From G020353115 sp964640125 (GTDB lineage: Bacteria; Bacteroidota; Bacteroidia; Bacteroidales; VadinHA17): a stretch of DNA of 64,000 bases. Below are positions 25,143 to 34,810 of the stretch, piece by piece (positions within the stretch are counted from its first letter, which is position 1; every line of letters starts with the position of its first letter). The DNA lies in contig CAZXGG010000011.1 of assembly GCA_964640125.1 (NCBI GenBank), positions 4,130 through 68,129 of the forward strand, given 5' to 3'. The notes beneath the pieces are model-generated. The model did no database searches, was not told the origin of the DNA, and saw only the letters and a program-made list of their open reading frames with translations. A program made the translations under genes and the position numbers.

Positions 25143-28100
25143 TCATCTTCCCGGTGGTGCCGTAGCCTCTGTCCCTCCCGCTCTGCCATGACAATGTTTA
25201 TATTTTTTCCCGCTTCCACAGGGACACGGGTCATTCCTTCCAACCTTCTTATCAGCTCTTACGGGTTGGGCTTTCTGCGGTTGTGGGGGACCACCTGCGG
25301 TTGATTCACCTTCAGAATAGGAAGGAACATCGGTTTTTGTGGTCCTGAGATTGCTCATATCCAATTTTCTTCTCCGTTCGGCTTCACGCACCTGGTTCGG
25401 ATCAGTGATGGGTATATGTCCCTTCATCAGGGTTGCGATCACATCCCTGTTGATCCGGTTTATCATGATTTTGAACAACTCGAAGGATTCGAATTTATAG
25501 ATCAGCAACGGGTCTTTCTGCTCGTAGGTTGCCGCCTGAACCGATTGACGCAGATCATCCATTTCCCTGAGGTGTTCTTTCCACGCCTCATCAATGGTCA
25601 TCAGGATTACCGATTTCTCATAGGATTTTACCAGCTCCTTCCCTTTCGTCTCTGCAGATTTCTGCAAATTGGTAATCACCTGGAACACTTTTGTTCCGTC
25701 AGAAATAGGGACGACAATATTTTCATATACGTGCGACTGTTTTTCATACACCTCTTTGATTACCGGAAAGGCTTGTGCTGCTATCGCCTCTTCTTTCCGG
25801 CTATAGGTATCGATCACCACATTGTTGATGGCTTCAACAATCTCATCGGGATTAACCTTCAGGAACTCTTCAGCCGGCATGGGGGACTCAATGGAGAGGG
25901 TACGCATCAGCTCAAAGCTGAAATTCTCAAAGTCTCCAACGCCATGGTGTTCATCAACCAGGTTTTCGGAAACATCATACATCATATTGGCGATATCCAC
26001 TTCCAGCCGTTCACCGAGCAGGGCATGCCTTCTTTTTGTATAGATCACCTCGCGTTGTGAGTTCATCACATCATCGTATTCCAGGAGTCTTTTCCGGATC
26101 CCGAAATTATTCTCTTCCACTTTTTTCTGTGCTCGTTCGATGGATCTTGAGATCATCGGGTGTTGGATCACCTCCCCTTCTTTCAGTCCCATCCTGTCCA
26201 TGATACCGGCAATTCTCTCCGATCCGAACAGGCGCATCAGGTCGTCTTCCAGCGAGACAAAAAACTGGGATGAGCCCACGTCTCCTTGTCTTCCTGAGCG
26301 GCCGCGAAGCTGCCTGTCAACCCTTCGGGATTCGTGCCTTTCCGTTCCAACGATAGCCAGACCACCTGCTTTTTTTACTTCTTCGGTCAGCTTGATATCG
26401 GTACCACGCCCTGCCATGTTGGTCGCAATGGTTACTGTTCCGGTTTTCCCTGCTTCAGCAACAATATCTGCTTCGCGCTGGTGGAGTTTGGCATTCAACA
26501 CGTTATGCTTTATCCCCTTCATTTTCAACATCCTGCTCAGCAGCTCGGAGATCTCAACGGAGGTTGTACCCACCAGTACCGGTCGCCCGTTATTCACCAG
26601 GTTGACGATCTCATCAATAACCGCGTTGTATTTCTCCCGTTTTGTTTTGTACACAAGGTCTTCACGGTCATCCCGGATAACCGGCCTGTTCGTAGGAATA
26701 ACAACTACATCCAGCTTATAGATGTTCCAGAGTTCTCCGGCTTCTGTTTCAGCGGTTCCTGTCATTCCGGCAAGCTTCTGGTACATTCTGAAATAGTTCT
26801 GCAGGGAGATGGTGGCGAAGGTCTGGGTGGCAGCTTCCACCTTAACCCTCTCCTTCGCTTCAATCGCCTGGTGCAATCCGTCCGAATACCTTCTGCCCTC
26901 CATGATCCGCCCGGTTTGTTCATCGACGATCTTCACCTTGTTTTCAATGACAACGTATTCCACATCCTTCTCAAACAGGCTGTATGCTTTCAGCAGTTGG
27001 TTCATTGTATGCACCCGCTCTGATTTGACAGCATAATCCTGGATAAGCTTGTCTTTGGCTTTGAATTTTTCTTTTTCCGGGATGTCCGACTTTTCAATTT
27101 CAGCAATCTCTCCACCGACGTCAGGCAGGATAAAAAAACTGGCATCTTCAGAGGAGGTTGTGATCAGATCGATGCCTTTCTCCGTCAGTTCGATGGTATT
27201 CTGTTTTTCATCGATGATGAAATAGAGGTCATCCGTCACCTTGTACATCTCCTTGCTGTTGTTCTGCATGTAAAAGTTTTCCGTTTTCAGCATCCGCGAT
27301 TTCATTCCCTCCTCGCTCAGGAATTTGATCAGCGCGCTGTTTTTCGGAAGTCCTTTAAATGCCCTCAGCAGGAGCAATCCGCCCTTTTCGTTATCGCCAT
27401 CAGCGATAAGCTTTTTAGAATCTGCCAGCACCTGGTTGACCAGTTTTCGCTGGGCACTCACCAGTTTTTCCACTTTGGGTTTGAGCTCATCAAACTCGCT
27501 GGTATCGCTTTTGGGTGTGGGGCCCGAAATAATAAGGGGTGTACGGGCGTCATCAATCAGGACTGAATCGACCTCGTCCACAATGGCATAGTTGTGTTTC
27601 CGTTGCACCAGGTCTTCGGGGTTTATCGCCATATTATCCCGCAGGTAATCAAAGCCAAATTCATTGTTGGTCCCATAGGCTACGTCAGCCTGATATGCTT
27701 TTCTGCGATCGCTGGAATTGGGCTGGTGTTTATCAATGCAGTCCACCGAAAAGCCGTGAAATTCGAAAAGTGGTCCCATCCACTCCGAGTCACGTTTCGC
27801 CAGGTAATCATTCACGGTAACGATATGAACACCCCTTCCCGTCATCGCATTCAGGAATACAGGCAGTGTGGCGACCAGTGTTTTCCCTTCACCGGTTGCC
27901 ATTTCAGCAATTTTCCCCTCGTGTAGAACCACTCCCCCGATGAGCTGTACATCATAATGTACCATGTCCCAGGTGATCATGTTGCCCCCTGCTATCCAGG
28001 AGTTTTTCCAGATGGCCTTATCTCCTTTAATGATGATGCTATCCCGGTTTGCTGCCAGGTCACGGTCGAACTGGGTAGCAGTCACTTCCACCGATTCATT

Positions 28101-28478
28101 CTCTTTAAACCGTTTGGCAGTCTCTTTTACAATGGAAAAGGCAACCGGCAGGACCTCATCGAGCACTTCTGAAAGCTTCTCAACAATCGCTGCTTCAATC
28201 TTATCAATGCTGTTGTATATCTCTTCTTTCTCGTCCATACCCGTCTCTTCCGCCTCCAGCTTCTCCTTCAACTGCTTAATTTCCTGCTCTTCTTCCTGGA
28301 CGCTGTTGCGAACATATTCCTTTATTTCCAGGGTTTTCTTTCGAAGATCATCGTTTGATAAAACGGTGATCTTTTCATATTCCAGGTTGATCTTCTCAAC
28401 GTACGGGCTGATCTGCCTCAGGTCTCTTTCTGCTTTATTTCCAAGGATCTTACCCAGAAAACCATTTAAAATGCTCAT
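25143..28478 (-). CDS. secA: Preprotein translocase ATPase SecA (long Bacteroidetes form)
   Basis: An 1111-residue SecA that drives Sec export through SecYEG. Walker A is seen in MATGEGKTLVATLP, and the DEAD-type box is in VDEVDSVLIDDARTPLI. The preprotein-crosslinking insert carries the long Bacteroidetes insertion (residues ~290-430, e.g. LLLLRAFKGLPKNSALIKFL), which explains a size about 200 residues over the E. coli protein. The helicase C core is TNMAGRGTDIKL. The C-terminal zinc tail CPCGSGKKYKHCHG binds SecB or phospholipid. The stop is followed at once by a heptamer array. Confidence 0.98.
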   Translation of the reverse strand: MSILNGFLGKILGNKAERDLRQISPYVEKINLEYEKITVLSNDDLRKKTLEIKEYVRNSVQEEEQEIKQLKEKLEAEETGMDEKEEIYNSIDKIEAAIVEKLSEVLDEVLPVAFSIVKETAKRFKENESVEVTATQFDRDLAANRDSIIIKGDKAIWKNSWIAGGNMITWDMVHYDVQLIGGVVLHEGKIAEMATGEGKTLVATLPVFLNAMTGRGVHIVTVNDYLAKRDSEWMGPLFEFHGFSVDCIDKHQPNSSDRRKAYQADVAYGTNNEFGFDYLRDNMAINPEDLVQRKHNYAIVDEVDSVLIDDARTPLIISGPTPKSDTSEFDELKPKVEKLVSAQRKLVNQVLADSKKLIADGDNEKGGLLLLRAFKGLPKNSALIKFLSEEGMKSRMLKTENFYMQNNSKEMYKVTDDLYFIIDEKQNTIELTEKGIDLITTSSEDASFFILPDVGGEIAEIEKSDIPEKEKFKAKDKLIQDYAVKSERVHTMNQLLKAYSLFEKDVEYVVIENKVKIVDEQTGRIMEGRRYSDGLHQAIEAKERVKVEAATQTFATISLQNYFRMYQKLAGMTGTAETEAGELWNIYKLDVVVIPTNRPVIRDDREDLVYKTKREKYNAVIDEIVNLVNNGRPVLVGTTSVEISELLSRMLKMKGIKHNVLNAKLHQREADIVAEAGKTGTVTIATNMAGRGTDIKLTEEVKKAGGLAIVGTERHESRRVDRQLRGRSGRQGDVGSSQFFVSLEDDLMRLFGSERIAGIMDRMGLKEGEVIQHPMISRSIERAQKKVEENNFGIRKRLLEYDDVMNSQREVIYTKRRHALLGERLEVDIANMMYDVSENLVDEHHGVGDFENFSFELMRTLSIESPMPAEEFLKVNPDEIVEAINNVVIDTYSRKEEAIAAQAFPVIKEVYEKQSHVYENIVVPISDGTKVFQVITNLQKSAETKGKELVKSYEKSVILMTIDEAWKEHLREMDDLRQSVQAATYEQKDPLLIYKFESFELFKIMINRINRDVIATLMKGHIPITDPNQVREAERRRKLDMSNLRTTKTDVPSYSEGESTAGGPPQPQKAQPVRADKKVGRNDPCPCGSGKKYKHCHGRAGGTEATAPPGR

Positions 28479-28623
28479 TATATATGGGATTTTTTCGTCT
28501 GATGTTAACAGGGTGCAAATTTAACTCATTTTAACGGATAATAAAAAGGGGTGAATGCTTCTTTCTTCTATGCCAGCAGGCTCACCCGGCAGGCATGCAG
28601 GAAGATGTGTTGAAAAGGAAATG

Positions 28624-31146
28624 TCAATTCGATTTTATTATTTTCAGGAGAGCCATTTTATCTCCCGATGAAACGGTGATGAGATAGATACCGGGGTCAT
28701 TCCCGGAAAGATCAATCCTTTCCTGGAAGGTTTCGCCGGTCACTCTGAACTCCTTGCTGAACAGCTCTCTTCCAAGAATATCGGTTATAATCACGTTCAC
28801 ACCCTGGATGCCCTGTTCCAGGCGCCCCTCAAGGGTGACGATCCCGGATACGGGGTTTGGAAAAACGCGGATATCATGATCCACAAACAGATCGTTCCCG
28901 GTGCCCGACAGATCACCCTGGATCCTGATGTTATCAATCACCCAGCCCCAGCCATATGCAAAAGCATCCGAGTAGAGGCGGAAACGGATCAGGACCTCCT
29001 CTCCCCCATTGAATTCATCTTCAGCCAGCAGGTTAATCATGCGCTCACGGTACATGTTTGAAGCACCCAGTGCTTCTGAATTACCATCATTCAGGGTCGA
29101 ATTGTATGTGGAGAGCCAGAGGGTGTTTATCCTGGAATCATAACCCGGAAATAGCGGATACCAGGTCGATCCCATATCCTTTGATCCTTCCACAATGATA
29201 TAATCCCAGAACTCGTAATCGCCGAATACCGTTCCAGTCTCACCCGGCTCAACAAGGACGATCTCATCGAACGCCATCCAGGCATCGCTCTCTTTCAGGA
29301 TGATCGGATAGGTCAGGATCGCTTCGTATTCGATTGACTTATTGGCATCACCGGTCTGTTCATAAGGGTGCCGGGTGTGTAATGCCGGATTGGTAAAACC
29401 GGCCGGGGAATCAATGGAAAAGCCGTTCTTTAGAAAATCATCCGCTGCTCCATCGAAATCATTCTCATAAGCATCCACCGGGTCATTAATCTTTTCAACG
29501 GTAAAAACATAATATCCTGAATCGGGAATGGTTGCCGAGTTCCCTGAGGCCGAAGCGTCGACCGCTGTGATGCGGTAGCGTATCGTATCACCCACGGCAA
29601 GGGTTGCCCCTTCAAAATTCAGGTATCCCTGGTATGTGGGCTTAAATGCAACCGGCATCGTGACCGGATCCATCGCTGTTTCATTGATCAGGTAGTCGAT
29701 ATAGACCGAATCAACTCCCAGGTTATCCCTCACATCAGCCCTGAATTTCAGGGAATCCTGGCTTAGCAGCATGTAGGGAACCGGTTCGTGCTCAATGACC
29801 GGTTTCACGGTGTCCTTACCAATAAAAAAACGGTGGTTTATCTCCGGTGCTGTCGCCGGATCGCGGTAAATGCGGTCGAAGTAATCGGTAACGGCAAGGT
29901 AATAAGAAACATATATTCCTGTATCGGAAACCGGGATATCAGCCGTGTACTCATCCGGGTTTCCGGTTTCGGTTAACATGATGCTATCATGCGTGGCAAA
30001 ACCGTCAGTTGAATAATAGACATACCCGCCATCTGACGTGATGGATGTATCGCTGGTGATCGTTGCCGTGACGGTAAAGGGCTCCTCCAGGTTCTCCACA
30101 TCCAGCAGTGTGTCGTGTTCAATGTAGGTGTGTACCCATCCGATCTCAGCAAACATGGCCAGGACAATCGGTCCCGGGTTGTGTATCGCTTCCCCTCTAT
30201 TGATAAACGGGGTCATCAGGGCGTTCTGGCTTGCACCGGGAAAGGTTCCTTCATTCAAATGCGAAATGCTTGATCCCGGGTCAAACTCCCCGGGTGCATA
30301 TAACCTGGGAGCCTGGCCCCCATTAGCTATGCGTGCAATGGGACTGCTGAAATAGAGGTTGTTGCTTTCGTACTGATCCAGCAGTTCTGCGGACGGGTTC
30401 TCGAACAATGCAGTATCGATCAGCTGCTGCCCCCCTCCATTCTCAATGAAATGGTCGAAATAGATGGTTAAACCCGAAGTGTACCCCCAATATCCATTTC
30501 CGTTATACTCCCCCATGGTGCTGTAGAATCCAAGACCATGACACATTTCATGAAGGGCAACCGTTACCAGGTCAAATTGATCCACCGGTGTATCTCCGTC
30601 GGTTCCAAAATACCAGTCCTGGTCACTGTTTAACACCATTTCAATCTCAAAATCATCCGGATCATTCAGCTCCCTCCTTGCCATCTTCTCAGCGATGGGG
30701 ATGGGATAGAGTGCATTGGCTTCATACGCTCCGACGGTACTGCCCCGAATAATGTTTGAAGGATTCAGATAGGTGCTTCCCAGGGTTCCGCTTCCTAAAT
30801 TAGACCATGTTGCAGTGACATTGATATCCACCGGGGATTCAATGAGGGTTGACCAGATAGCTACAGCAAACAGATATGCATTTTTTGCTTCAATGGGAAA
30901 ATCGTATGTTTTTACCTTGATGGTACTGCCCCCTTTTGATTTCTCCCTGGCTTTGTAGAACTGTTCAGGCGGCGGGATGTATATCCTTCTCGGATTATTA
31001 CCGGCATAACAGCTTCGTACGATCAGATCACTGTTGCTCTTCAATCGTTCACCCTCGGGAACGCGCTGTCCATGCAGTTCCCTGGTTCCTGCGATCACAA
31101 AAACCAGCAGAACAATCCCGGTCAGAATATCTCTGTTTCGCTTCAT
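28624..31146 (-). CDS. Secreted HExxH protein with type IX sorting domain
   Basis: An 840-residue exported protein (signal peptide ~1-26, ending GTRELHGQ). The motif VALHEMCHGLGF near residue 205 holds HExxH with following Gly and fits zinc metalloprotease-like domains seen in many Bacteroidetes secreted proteins; the third zinc ligand is not evident. Residues ~335-560 are beta-sandwich repeats, followed by a jelly-roll-like region (~560-745). The C-terminal ~80 residues (RVFPNPVSGIVTLEG to MALLKIIKSN) are a type IX sorting domain. Peptidase activity is inferred, not certain. It stands alone. Confidence 0.8.
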   Translation of the reverse strand: MKRNRDILTGIVLLVFVIAGTRELHGQRVPEGERLKSNSDLIVRSCYAGNNPRRIYIPPPEQFYKAREKSKGGSTIKVKTYDFPIEAKNAYLFAVAIWSTLIESPVDINVTATWSNLGSGTLGSTYLNPSNIIRGSTVGAYEANALYPIPIAEKMARRELNDPDDFEIEMVLNSDQDWYFGTDGDTPVDQFDLVTVALHEMCHGLGFYSTMGEYNGNGYWGYTSGLTIYFDHFIENGGGQQLIDTALFENPSAELLDQYESNNLYFSSPIARIANGGQAPRLYAPGEFDPGSSISHLNEGTFPGASQNALMTPFINRGEAIHNPGPIVLAMFAEIGWVHTYIEHDTLLDVENLEEPFTVTATITSDTSITSDGGYVYYSTDGFATHDSIMLTETGNPDEYTADIPVSDTGIYVSYYLAVTDYFDRIYRDPATAPEINHRFFIGKDTVKPVIEHEPVPYMLLSQDSLKFRADVRDNLGVDSVYIDYLINETAMDPVTMPVAFKPTYQGYLNFEGATLAVGDTIRYRITAVDASASGNSATIPDSGYYVFTVEKINDPVDAYENDFDGAADDFLKNGFSIDSPAGFTNPALHTRHPYEQTGDANKSIEYEAILTYPIILKESDAWMAFDEIVLVEPGETGTVFGDYEFWDYIIVEGSKDMGSTWYPLFPGYDSRINTLWLSTYNSTLNDGNSEALGASNMYRERMINLLAEDEFNGGEEVLIRFRLYSDAFAYGWGWVIDNIRIQGDLSGTGNDLFVDHDIRVFPNPVSGIVTLEGRLEQGIQGVNVIITDILGRELFSKEFRVTGETFQERIDLSGNDPGIYLITVSSGDKMALLKIIKSN

Positions 31147-32032
31147 GCCTGTTATCTCTTCAATCTTCGAGCCAAAAATACGGAAAAAATAATTGCAAGA
31201 TAAAAGATAAAAGTAAAAAGATAAAAGTAATAAGAGGCTAAGGCGAAGGCTAAGGAGAAAGAGACGTATTTTGGATGCGCCATAGTCCCAAAGGTGGCAT
31301 AGTCATTCCAACGGAAGATCACTATGTGAGCGTGCCTTCGGCAAAGGAGACGATGAGAGGGAAAAGGAAACAGGTGCTGGGTAAAAGTGGTGAGATCCGC
31401 CCTCGTTACCTCCTTCGTTAAAACTACGGAGGGCAAAGCTGGTTGCTGCCCTCCCGACTGAACGTCGTTCCCGACCGGATGAACCGTTCGGACGGTCGGG
31501 CGGGGTTGCTGGGTGAAATCAAAATCCATGAAATACACCGGCGGGGTATAAGGTATAATAATAAATAGGGGGCTGTCTCAAAAGTCCCAAAGATCGTCAT
31601 TCTGAAATTTTTTCAGAATCTCAACATATTAATAATCAATCGTATAAGATCCTGAATCAAGTTCAGGATGACTAAAAATTTGGCTTTTGAGACAGCCCCG
31701 TTGTTGAATTGCACCAAACAAACGGTCAACTGCTCAGCGCTTCAACAGGAAATCGCTCCATGGACCGGCAAATGCCAAACTTCAATTAGAAAAAATAACA
31801 TATCCTGAATGTTTTTGACAAAACAACATGGAACCACTTGGGACAATTTGGAACGACCCATTCCAAATTCAACAATCACTGGCTAGCCGCTTCCACATAA
31901 ACCATATGACTATTGAACCGAACGAAGTGAGCTCACGAGTCCGCCGGTAGGCGGATGAGTAATAACCATTGTTTGACAAACGTATGACTATTGTTTGACA
32001 CGTGTTGCAACAAATCTTATTACCTTTACCAT
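31147..32032. repeat. 886-base gene-free repeat region
   Basis: No supported gene; a 128-residue minus frame at 31152-31538 is made of repeat DNA. It contains AAGATAA heptamers (31197-31231) and a block beginning CCTCCTTCGTTAAAA (31409-31442) that recurs at 61274-61307. It also holds MITE-like copy B (31571-31697) and segments rich in GAGCTCAC-type words at 31921-31960 that also occur near 22085. Confidence 0.75.
31571..31697 (-). mobile_element. MITE-like element, copy B
   Basis: Inverted copy of the element at 24483, bounded by GGCTGTCTCAAAAG and CTTTTGAGACAGCC. Outside one inner hairpin it is almost identical. There, ATTCTGAAA/TTTCAGAAT replaces the ATTCTGATCCGCC/GGCGGACAGAAT stem of copy A, so the stem is kept while its sequence changes. 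Confidence 0.8.
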
Positions 32033-32503
32033 ATGAACCGGACCTTAAACAGCATAACAATCCTTAGCCTGATCCTTGGGATCTTACTTTTCTCCTCCTG
32101 TGCGAGCCAGAGGGGGTTAACGGAAAAGAATATCGTCATATCAATAGAAACCACTCCTTGCATGGGGGATTGTCCGGTTTTTCAAGCAGCGATCTACACC
32201 AACGGGCAGGTCATTTATGAGGGCAAGGAGCATGTGGAAAAGATCGGGCGGTATACCGGCAGGCTATCCCGAAAGGAGTTGAAACAGCTCCGGCTTTCAT
32301 TTGACGAAGCCGGTTTCTTCTCCTTGCAGGATGAGTATGTCGAACCCTGGACAGACCTGCCGACTACCTGGATCCATTACTCCGATGGTAGCCGACAGAA
32401 AAAGATCAAAGACTATTCCGGCGCCCCGGAGGCGTTGAAGAAACTGGAGGAGAAGGTGATGGAGGCGCTGAACCGGGTTGCCTGGGAAAAGGTAAGTAAA
32501 TAG
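32033..32503 (+). CDS. DUF6438-like lipoprotein
   Basis: A 156-residue lipoprotein from the ATG at 32033 (the frame is open to 31991). The lipobox ends at Cys23 (LLFSSC). The mature part begins with a beta segment containing TTPCMGDCPVFQAAIYTNGQVIYEG. The CxGxCP pattern and flanking strands match the DUF6438 group found in Bacteroidetes. The function is unknown; the two close cysteines could form a disulfide. No operon partner. A heptamer array AGTGACG follows 70 bases after the stop. Confidence 0.78.
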   Translation: MNRTLNSITILSLILGILLFSSCASQRGLTEKNIVISIETTPCMGDCPVFQAAIYTNGQVIYEGKEHVEKIGRYTGRLSRKELKQLRLSFDEAGFFSLQDEYVEPWTDLPTTWIHYSDGSRQKKIKDYSGAPEALKKLEEKVMEALNRVAWEKVSK

Positions 32504-32821
32504 CATGTTAATCGTTAAATGATAAATATCATAACATCGTTAATGGTTAATTGTGTTTGTTGCTGGGTACAAAGTGACGAGTGACGCGTGATGAGTATCG
32601 AGAAAGGAGAGGTGAGCAGTTTCACGATACGAGTTAAGGGTTACGGGAAAAGTCCACAGTAAAATCCGGAATGACGAAAGATAAGATTAGATGAACCCGT
32701 AGAGACAAGGCACTGCCTTGTATAATACAAACCAAACGGCCATTTCCTTATTTATGAGTATGAAAGCAATGCCTTTGTGCACTTATATAAGCCACTGTGT
32801 CATGATTATATATATTAAGAC
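32504..32821. repeat. Gene-free stretch with AGTGACG heptamers and a decayed palindrome
   Basis: Words AGTGACG, AGTGACG, CGTGATG, AGTATCG run from 32573. A GTAGAGAC-family palindrome lies at 32699-32728 with inner arms CAAGGCA and TGCCTTG intact and its right outer arm changed to TATAATAC. The last 100 bases are AT-rich and lead into the ICMT-like gene. Confidence 0.7.
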
Positions 32822-33505
32822 ATGGAAATAATTATGAAACGAGCAAGATTAATTATTACCAATATTTTCAGTATTCCTTTTATAATTGTTTTTTTAGGTG
32901 CATTGCTTTTTCTTCCTGCAGGGAATTTTCATTGGATTAATGGTTGGATGTTCATTGCTTCTTTAGTTATATACCTTCTTCTTAATTCCATTTATTTTAT
33001 TATAAAAGATCCTTCTACATTAGAAAAGCGAAGCAAGCTCTCCACTGAAAAAGAGGATAATTTTACCATAGCACTAATTGGAATCCTATTCTTAGTTCTT
33101 CTTCTTTTACCTGCCTTTGACTACCGTTTTAGTTGGAGTCAGATTCCTTTTTTTCTGTCTTGTGTCGGTTTAGCTTGTTTGACCATTTCTTATTTGATAT
33201 TGTTTTTTGTGATGCGGGAAAATTCCTTTGCATCAAAAGGGCTCCGGATTCATAAGGACCAAAAAGTTATTACAACAGGACCTTATATGCTTGTAAGGCA
33301 TCCTTTGTATATGGGTGGTATCATTATGAGTATTAGTATTCCTCTTACATTGGGTTCATTGATAGGTTTCATTCCAGTATTATTTGTACCATTCATTTAT
33401 GCAGTTCGTATTCGAAAAGAGGAACAAATGTTACTTAGAGATCTTAAAGGATATGATGAATATCAACAAAAAGTAAAATACAGGCTTATTCCTAAAATAT
33501 GGTAA
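32822..33505 (+). CDS. Isoprenylcysteine methyltransferase-like (ICMT/PEMT family) membrane protein
   Basis: A 227-residue integral membrane protein with five or so helices. The C-terminal half carries the ICMT/PEMT signature TTGPYMLVRHPLYMGGI and the downstream RIRKEEQMLL region that binds SAM. Bacterial members methylate isoprenoid or lipid substrates, and the real substrate here is unknown. The gene is clearly more AT-rich than its surroundings (long runs of TTT and ATT codons), which suggests acquisition. ATG 32822 or 32834 could be the start. Confidence 0.8.
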   Translation: MEIIMKRARLIITNIFSIPFIIVFLGALLFLPAGNFHWINGWMFIASLVIYLLLNSIYFIIKDPSTLEKRSKLSTEKEDNFTIALIGILFLVLLLLPAFDYRFSWSQIPFFLSCVGLACLTISYLILFFVMRENSFASKGLRIHKDQKVITTGPYMLVRHPLYMGGIIMSISIPLTLGSLIGFIPVLFVPFIYAVRIRKEEQMLLRDLKGYDEYQQKVKYRLIPKIW

Positions 33506-33544
33506 TAATTAATAGTGATATTATTCAAAATTATGATACAATGG

Positions 33545-33640
33545 CTTATAACAGCGCATACAACTTCGCTTCCCTTGGTCGCTTCGCCCTTGGGGACATG
33601 CCCTGCGGGCACGTCTTGTATGCGAGTAACATTAGTAAGA
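33545..33640. repeat. Folded attC-like stem-loop
   Basis: CGCATACAA and its complement TTGTATGCG enclose a CTTCGC-rich core with an internal GCCCTGCGGGC hairpin. The left side reads TTATAACAGC as in some integron attC sites, but the right flank (GAGTAACATT) does not give a matching GTTRRRY box. It lies between two AT-rich genes. Confidence 0.45.
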
Positions 33641-33657
33641 AGAAACATACATGAGCT

Positions 33658-34380
33658 ATGCATTTATTAAAAAGAAAAAGCATCATTGTAATTACAATTA
33701 TAGTTTGTCTTATATCTGCCTGTAAAACTGTTGATGATGATGCTGATAATGGTTCAATGCAGCCAATCGATGGCTATCCATTTTTTTCCAGTAAGGAAGA
33801 GATAAAAAATATGCTCAAAGACAGGGGTATTGATACTATGATGTTCAGGAAAGGTGAAGTAGTAGCGGATATAGGTGCTGGCAACGGATATATTGAAGCA
33901 ATGTTATCCATTTTCAATGATAGTTTAACCTTTTATATTCAGGATATAGACACATCTGTTTGTAATCAAAAAACCATTGATGAAGTGGTCGATTTTTACC
34001 AGAAAGTCAATGGTGCTCCGTTCACAAACAGGTTTATAGCAATAAACGGAACGGATTCCACAACCAATTTACCTGATAGTACATTTGATAAAATTCTGAT
34101 GATCTATACATATCAGTACCTTAAGGAACCCCGGAAGTTCATTATGGATGTTCGGGAAAACTTGAAAAACGATGGATTGTTTTATGTCATCAATCCCCAG
34201 AATGATGATTATGAATACCTGAACTCAATCAGACAAAAATATGGATGGAACGCATCACCTCTTGAAAAAGAGATCTCTGATATAATCGATTGCGGTTTTG
34301 AACTCAGGCGAATATCCCGGAATTATGAAGGATATGAGCAGTGCTATATCATGGTGTTTAAAAAAAATGGAGATCAATAA
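33658..34380 (+). CDS. Class I SAM-methyltransferase with lipoprotein signal
   Basis: A 240-residue protein with a lipobox at Cys22 (CLISAC) followed by an acidic linker (KTVDDDADNG). The domain is a Rossmann methyltransferase: motif I VVADIGAGNGYIEAML (~residues 64-80), acidic motif II YIQDID, and DKILMIYTYQYL after motif III. The pairing is odd, because SAM is made and used in the cytoplasm while a lipoprotein is exported. Either the N-terminus only anchors the protein, or the fold has another job. The next gene overlaps its end by 14 bases, so the two are coupled. Confidence 0.8.
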   Translation: MHLLKRKSIIVITIIVCLISACKTVDDDADNGSMQPIDGYPFFSSKEEIKNMLKDRGIDTMMFRKGEVVADIGAGNGYIEAMLSIFNDSLTFYIQDIDTSVCNQKTIDEVVDFYQKVNGAPFTNRFIAINGTDSTTNLPDSTFDKILMIYTYQYLKEPRKFIMDVRENLKNDGLFYVINPQNDDYEYLNSIRQKYGWNASPLEKEISDIIDCGFELRRISRNYEGYEQCYIMVFKKNGDQ

Positions 34381-34810
34381 AGTAAATCTATTCGCTTCAA
34401 GCTTATCGGCAACAATTCTTGTTATTTGTTGCTTGGTTTTTGTATTCAGGTTAACGGGTCATCAAAAAATCGAATATTGGCTTGGAATTGTTCTAATAAT
34501 TACGGCAATACCGTTGTCGTATCTTATCCTTACCGCAAAACAATTTCAAAGACCACCGATTTACTATGTTCAAATCGGTTTAATGATCTCATTTCTGATC
34601 ATTGTACTATTTTTTGACTACATTTTCAAACTGGAATTCAGAAAGGTAACCTGGATGGTTATTTTCTATCTAATCTTCTTCTTTGGAGGAACTGGTGGGA
34701 TGTTAGGCGTCGCCTCCCTCTCCGGGAAAATTTGGCTGATCGTTTCTGTGATTCTCTTTCTTATCATGACAACGTTAGCCTTTTTCCAGCGGGCAATTAC
34801 TGGAATGTGA
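34367..34810 (+). CDS. Four-helix membrane protein of unknown function
   Basis: A 147-residue protein from the ATG at 34367, inside the end of the methyltransferase gene. Four hydrophobic helices are visible (e.g. ATILVICCLVFVFRL; YWLGIVLIITAIPLSYLIL; QIGLMISFLIIVLFF; IWLIVSVILFLIMTTLAFF), with short loops. I do not recognise a family. The 14-base overlap suggests translational coupling with the lipoprotein methyltransferase. The ORF extends upstream to 34298, but that part lies inside the methyltransferase. Confidence 0.65.
   Translation: MEINKVNLFASSLSATILVICCLVFVFRLTGHQKIEYWLGIVLIITAIPLSYLILTAKQFQRPPIYYVQIGLMISFLIIVLFFDYIFKLEFRKVTWMVIFYLIFFFGGTGGMLGVASLSGKIWLIVSVILFLIMTTLAFFQRAITGM

Noticed and set aside
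25416..28524. Multiple plus-strand frames opposite secA
   Set aside because: All are shadows of the highly conserved SecA gene.
31152..31538. 128-residue minus-strand open frame
   Set aside because: It is built from repeat DNA (AAGATAA array and the CCTCCTTCG block) and the protein shows no domain-like pattern.
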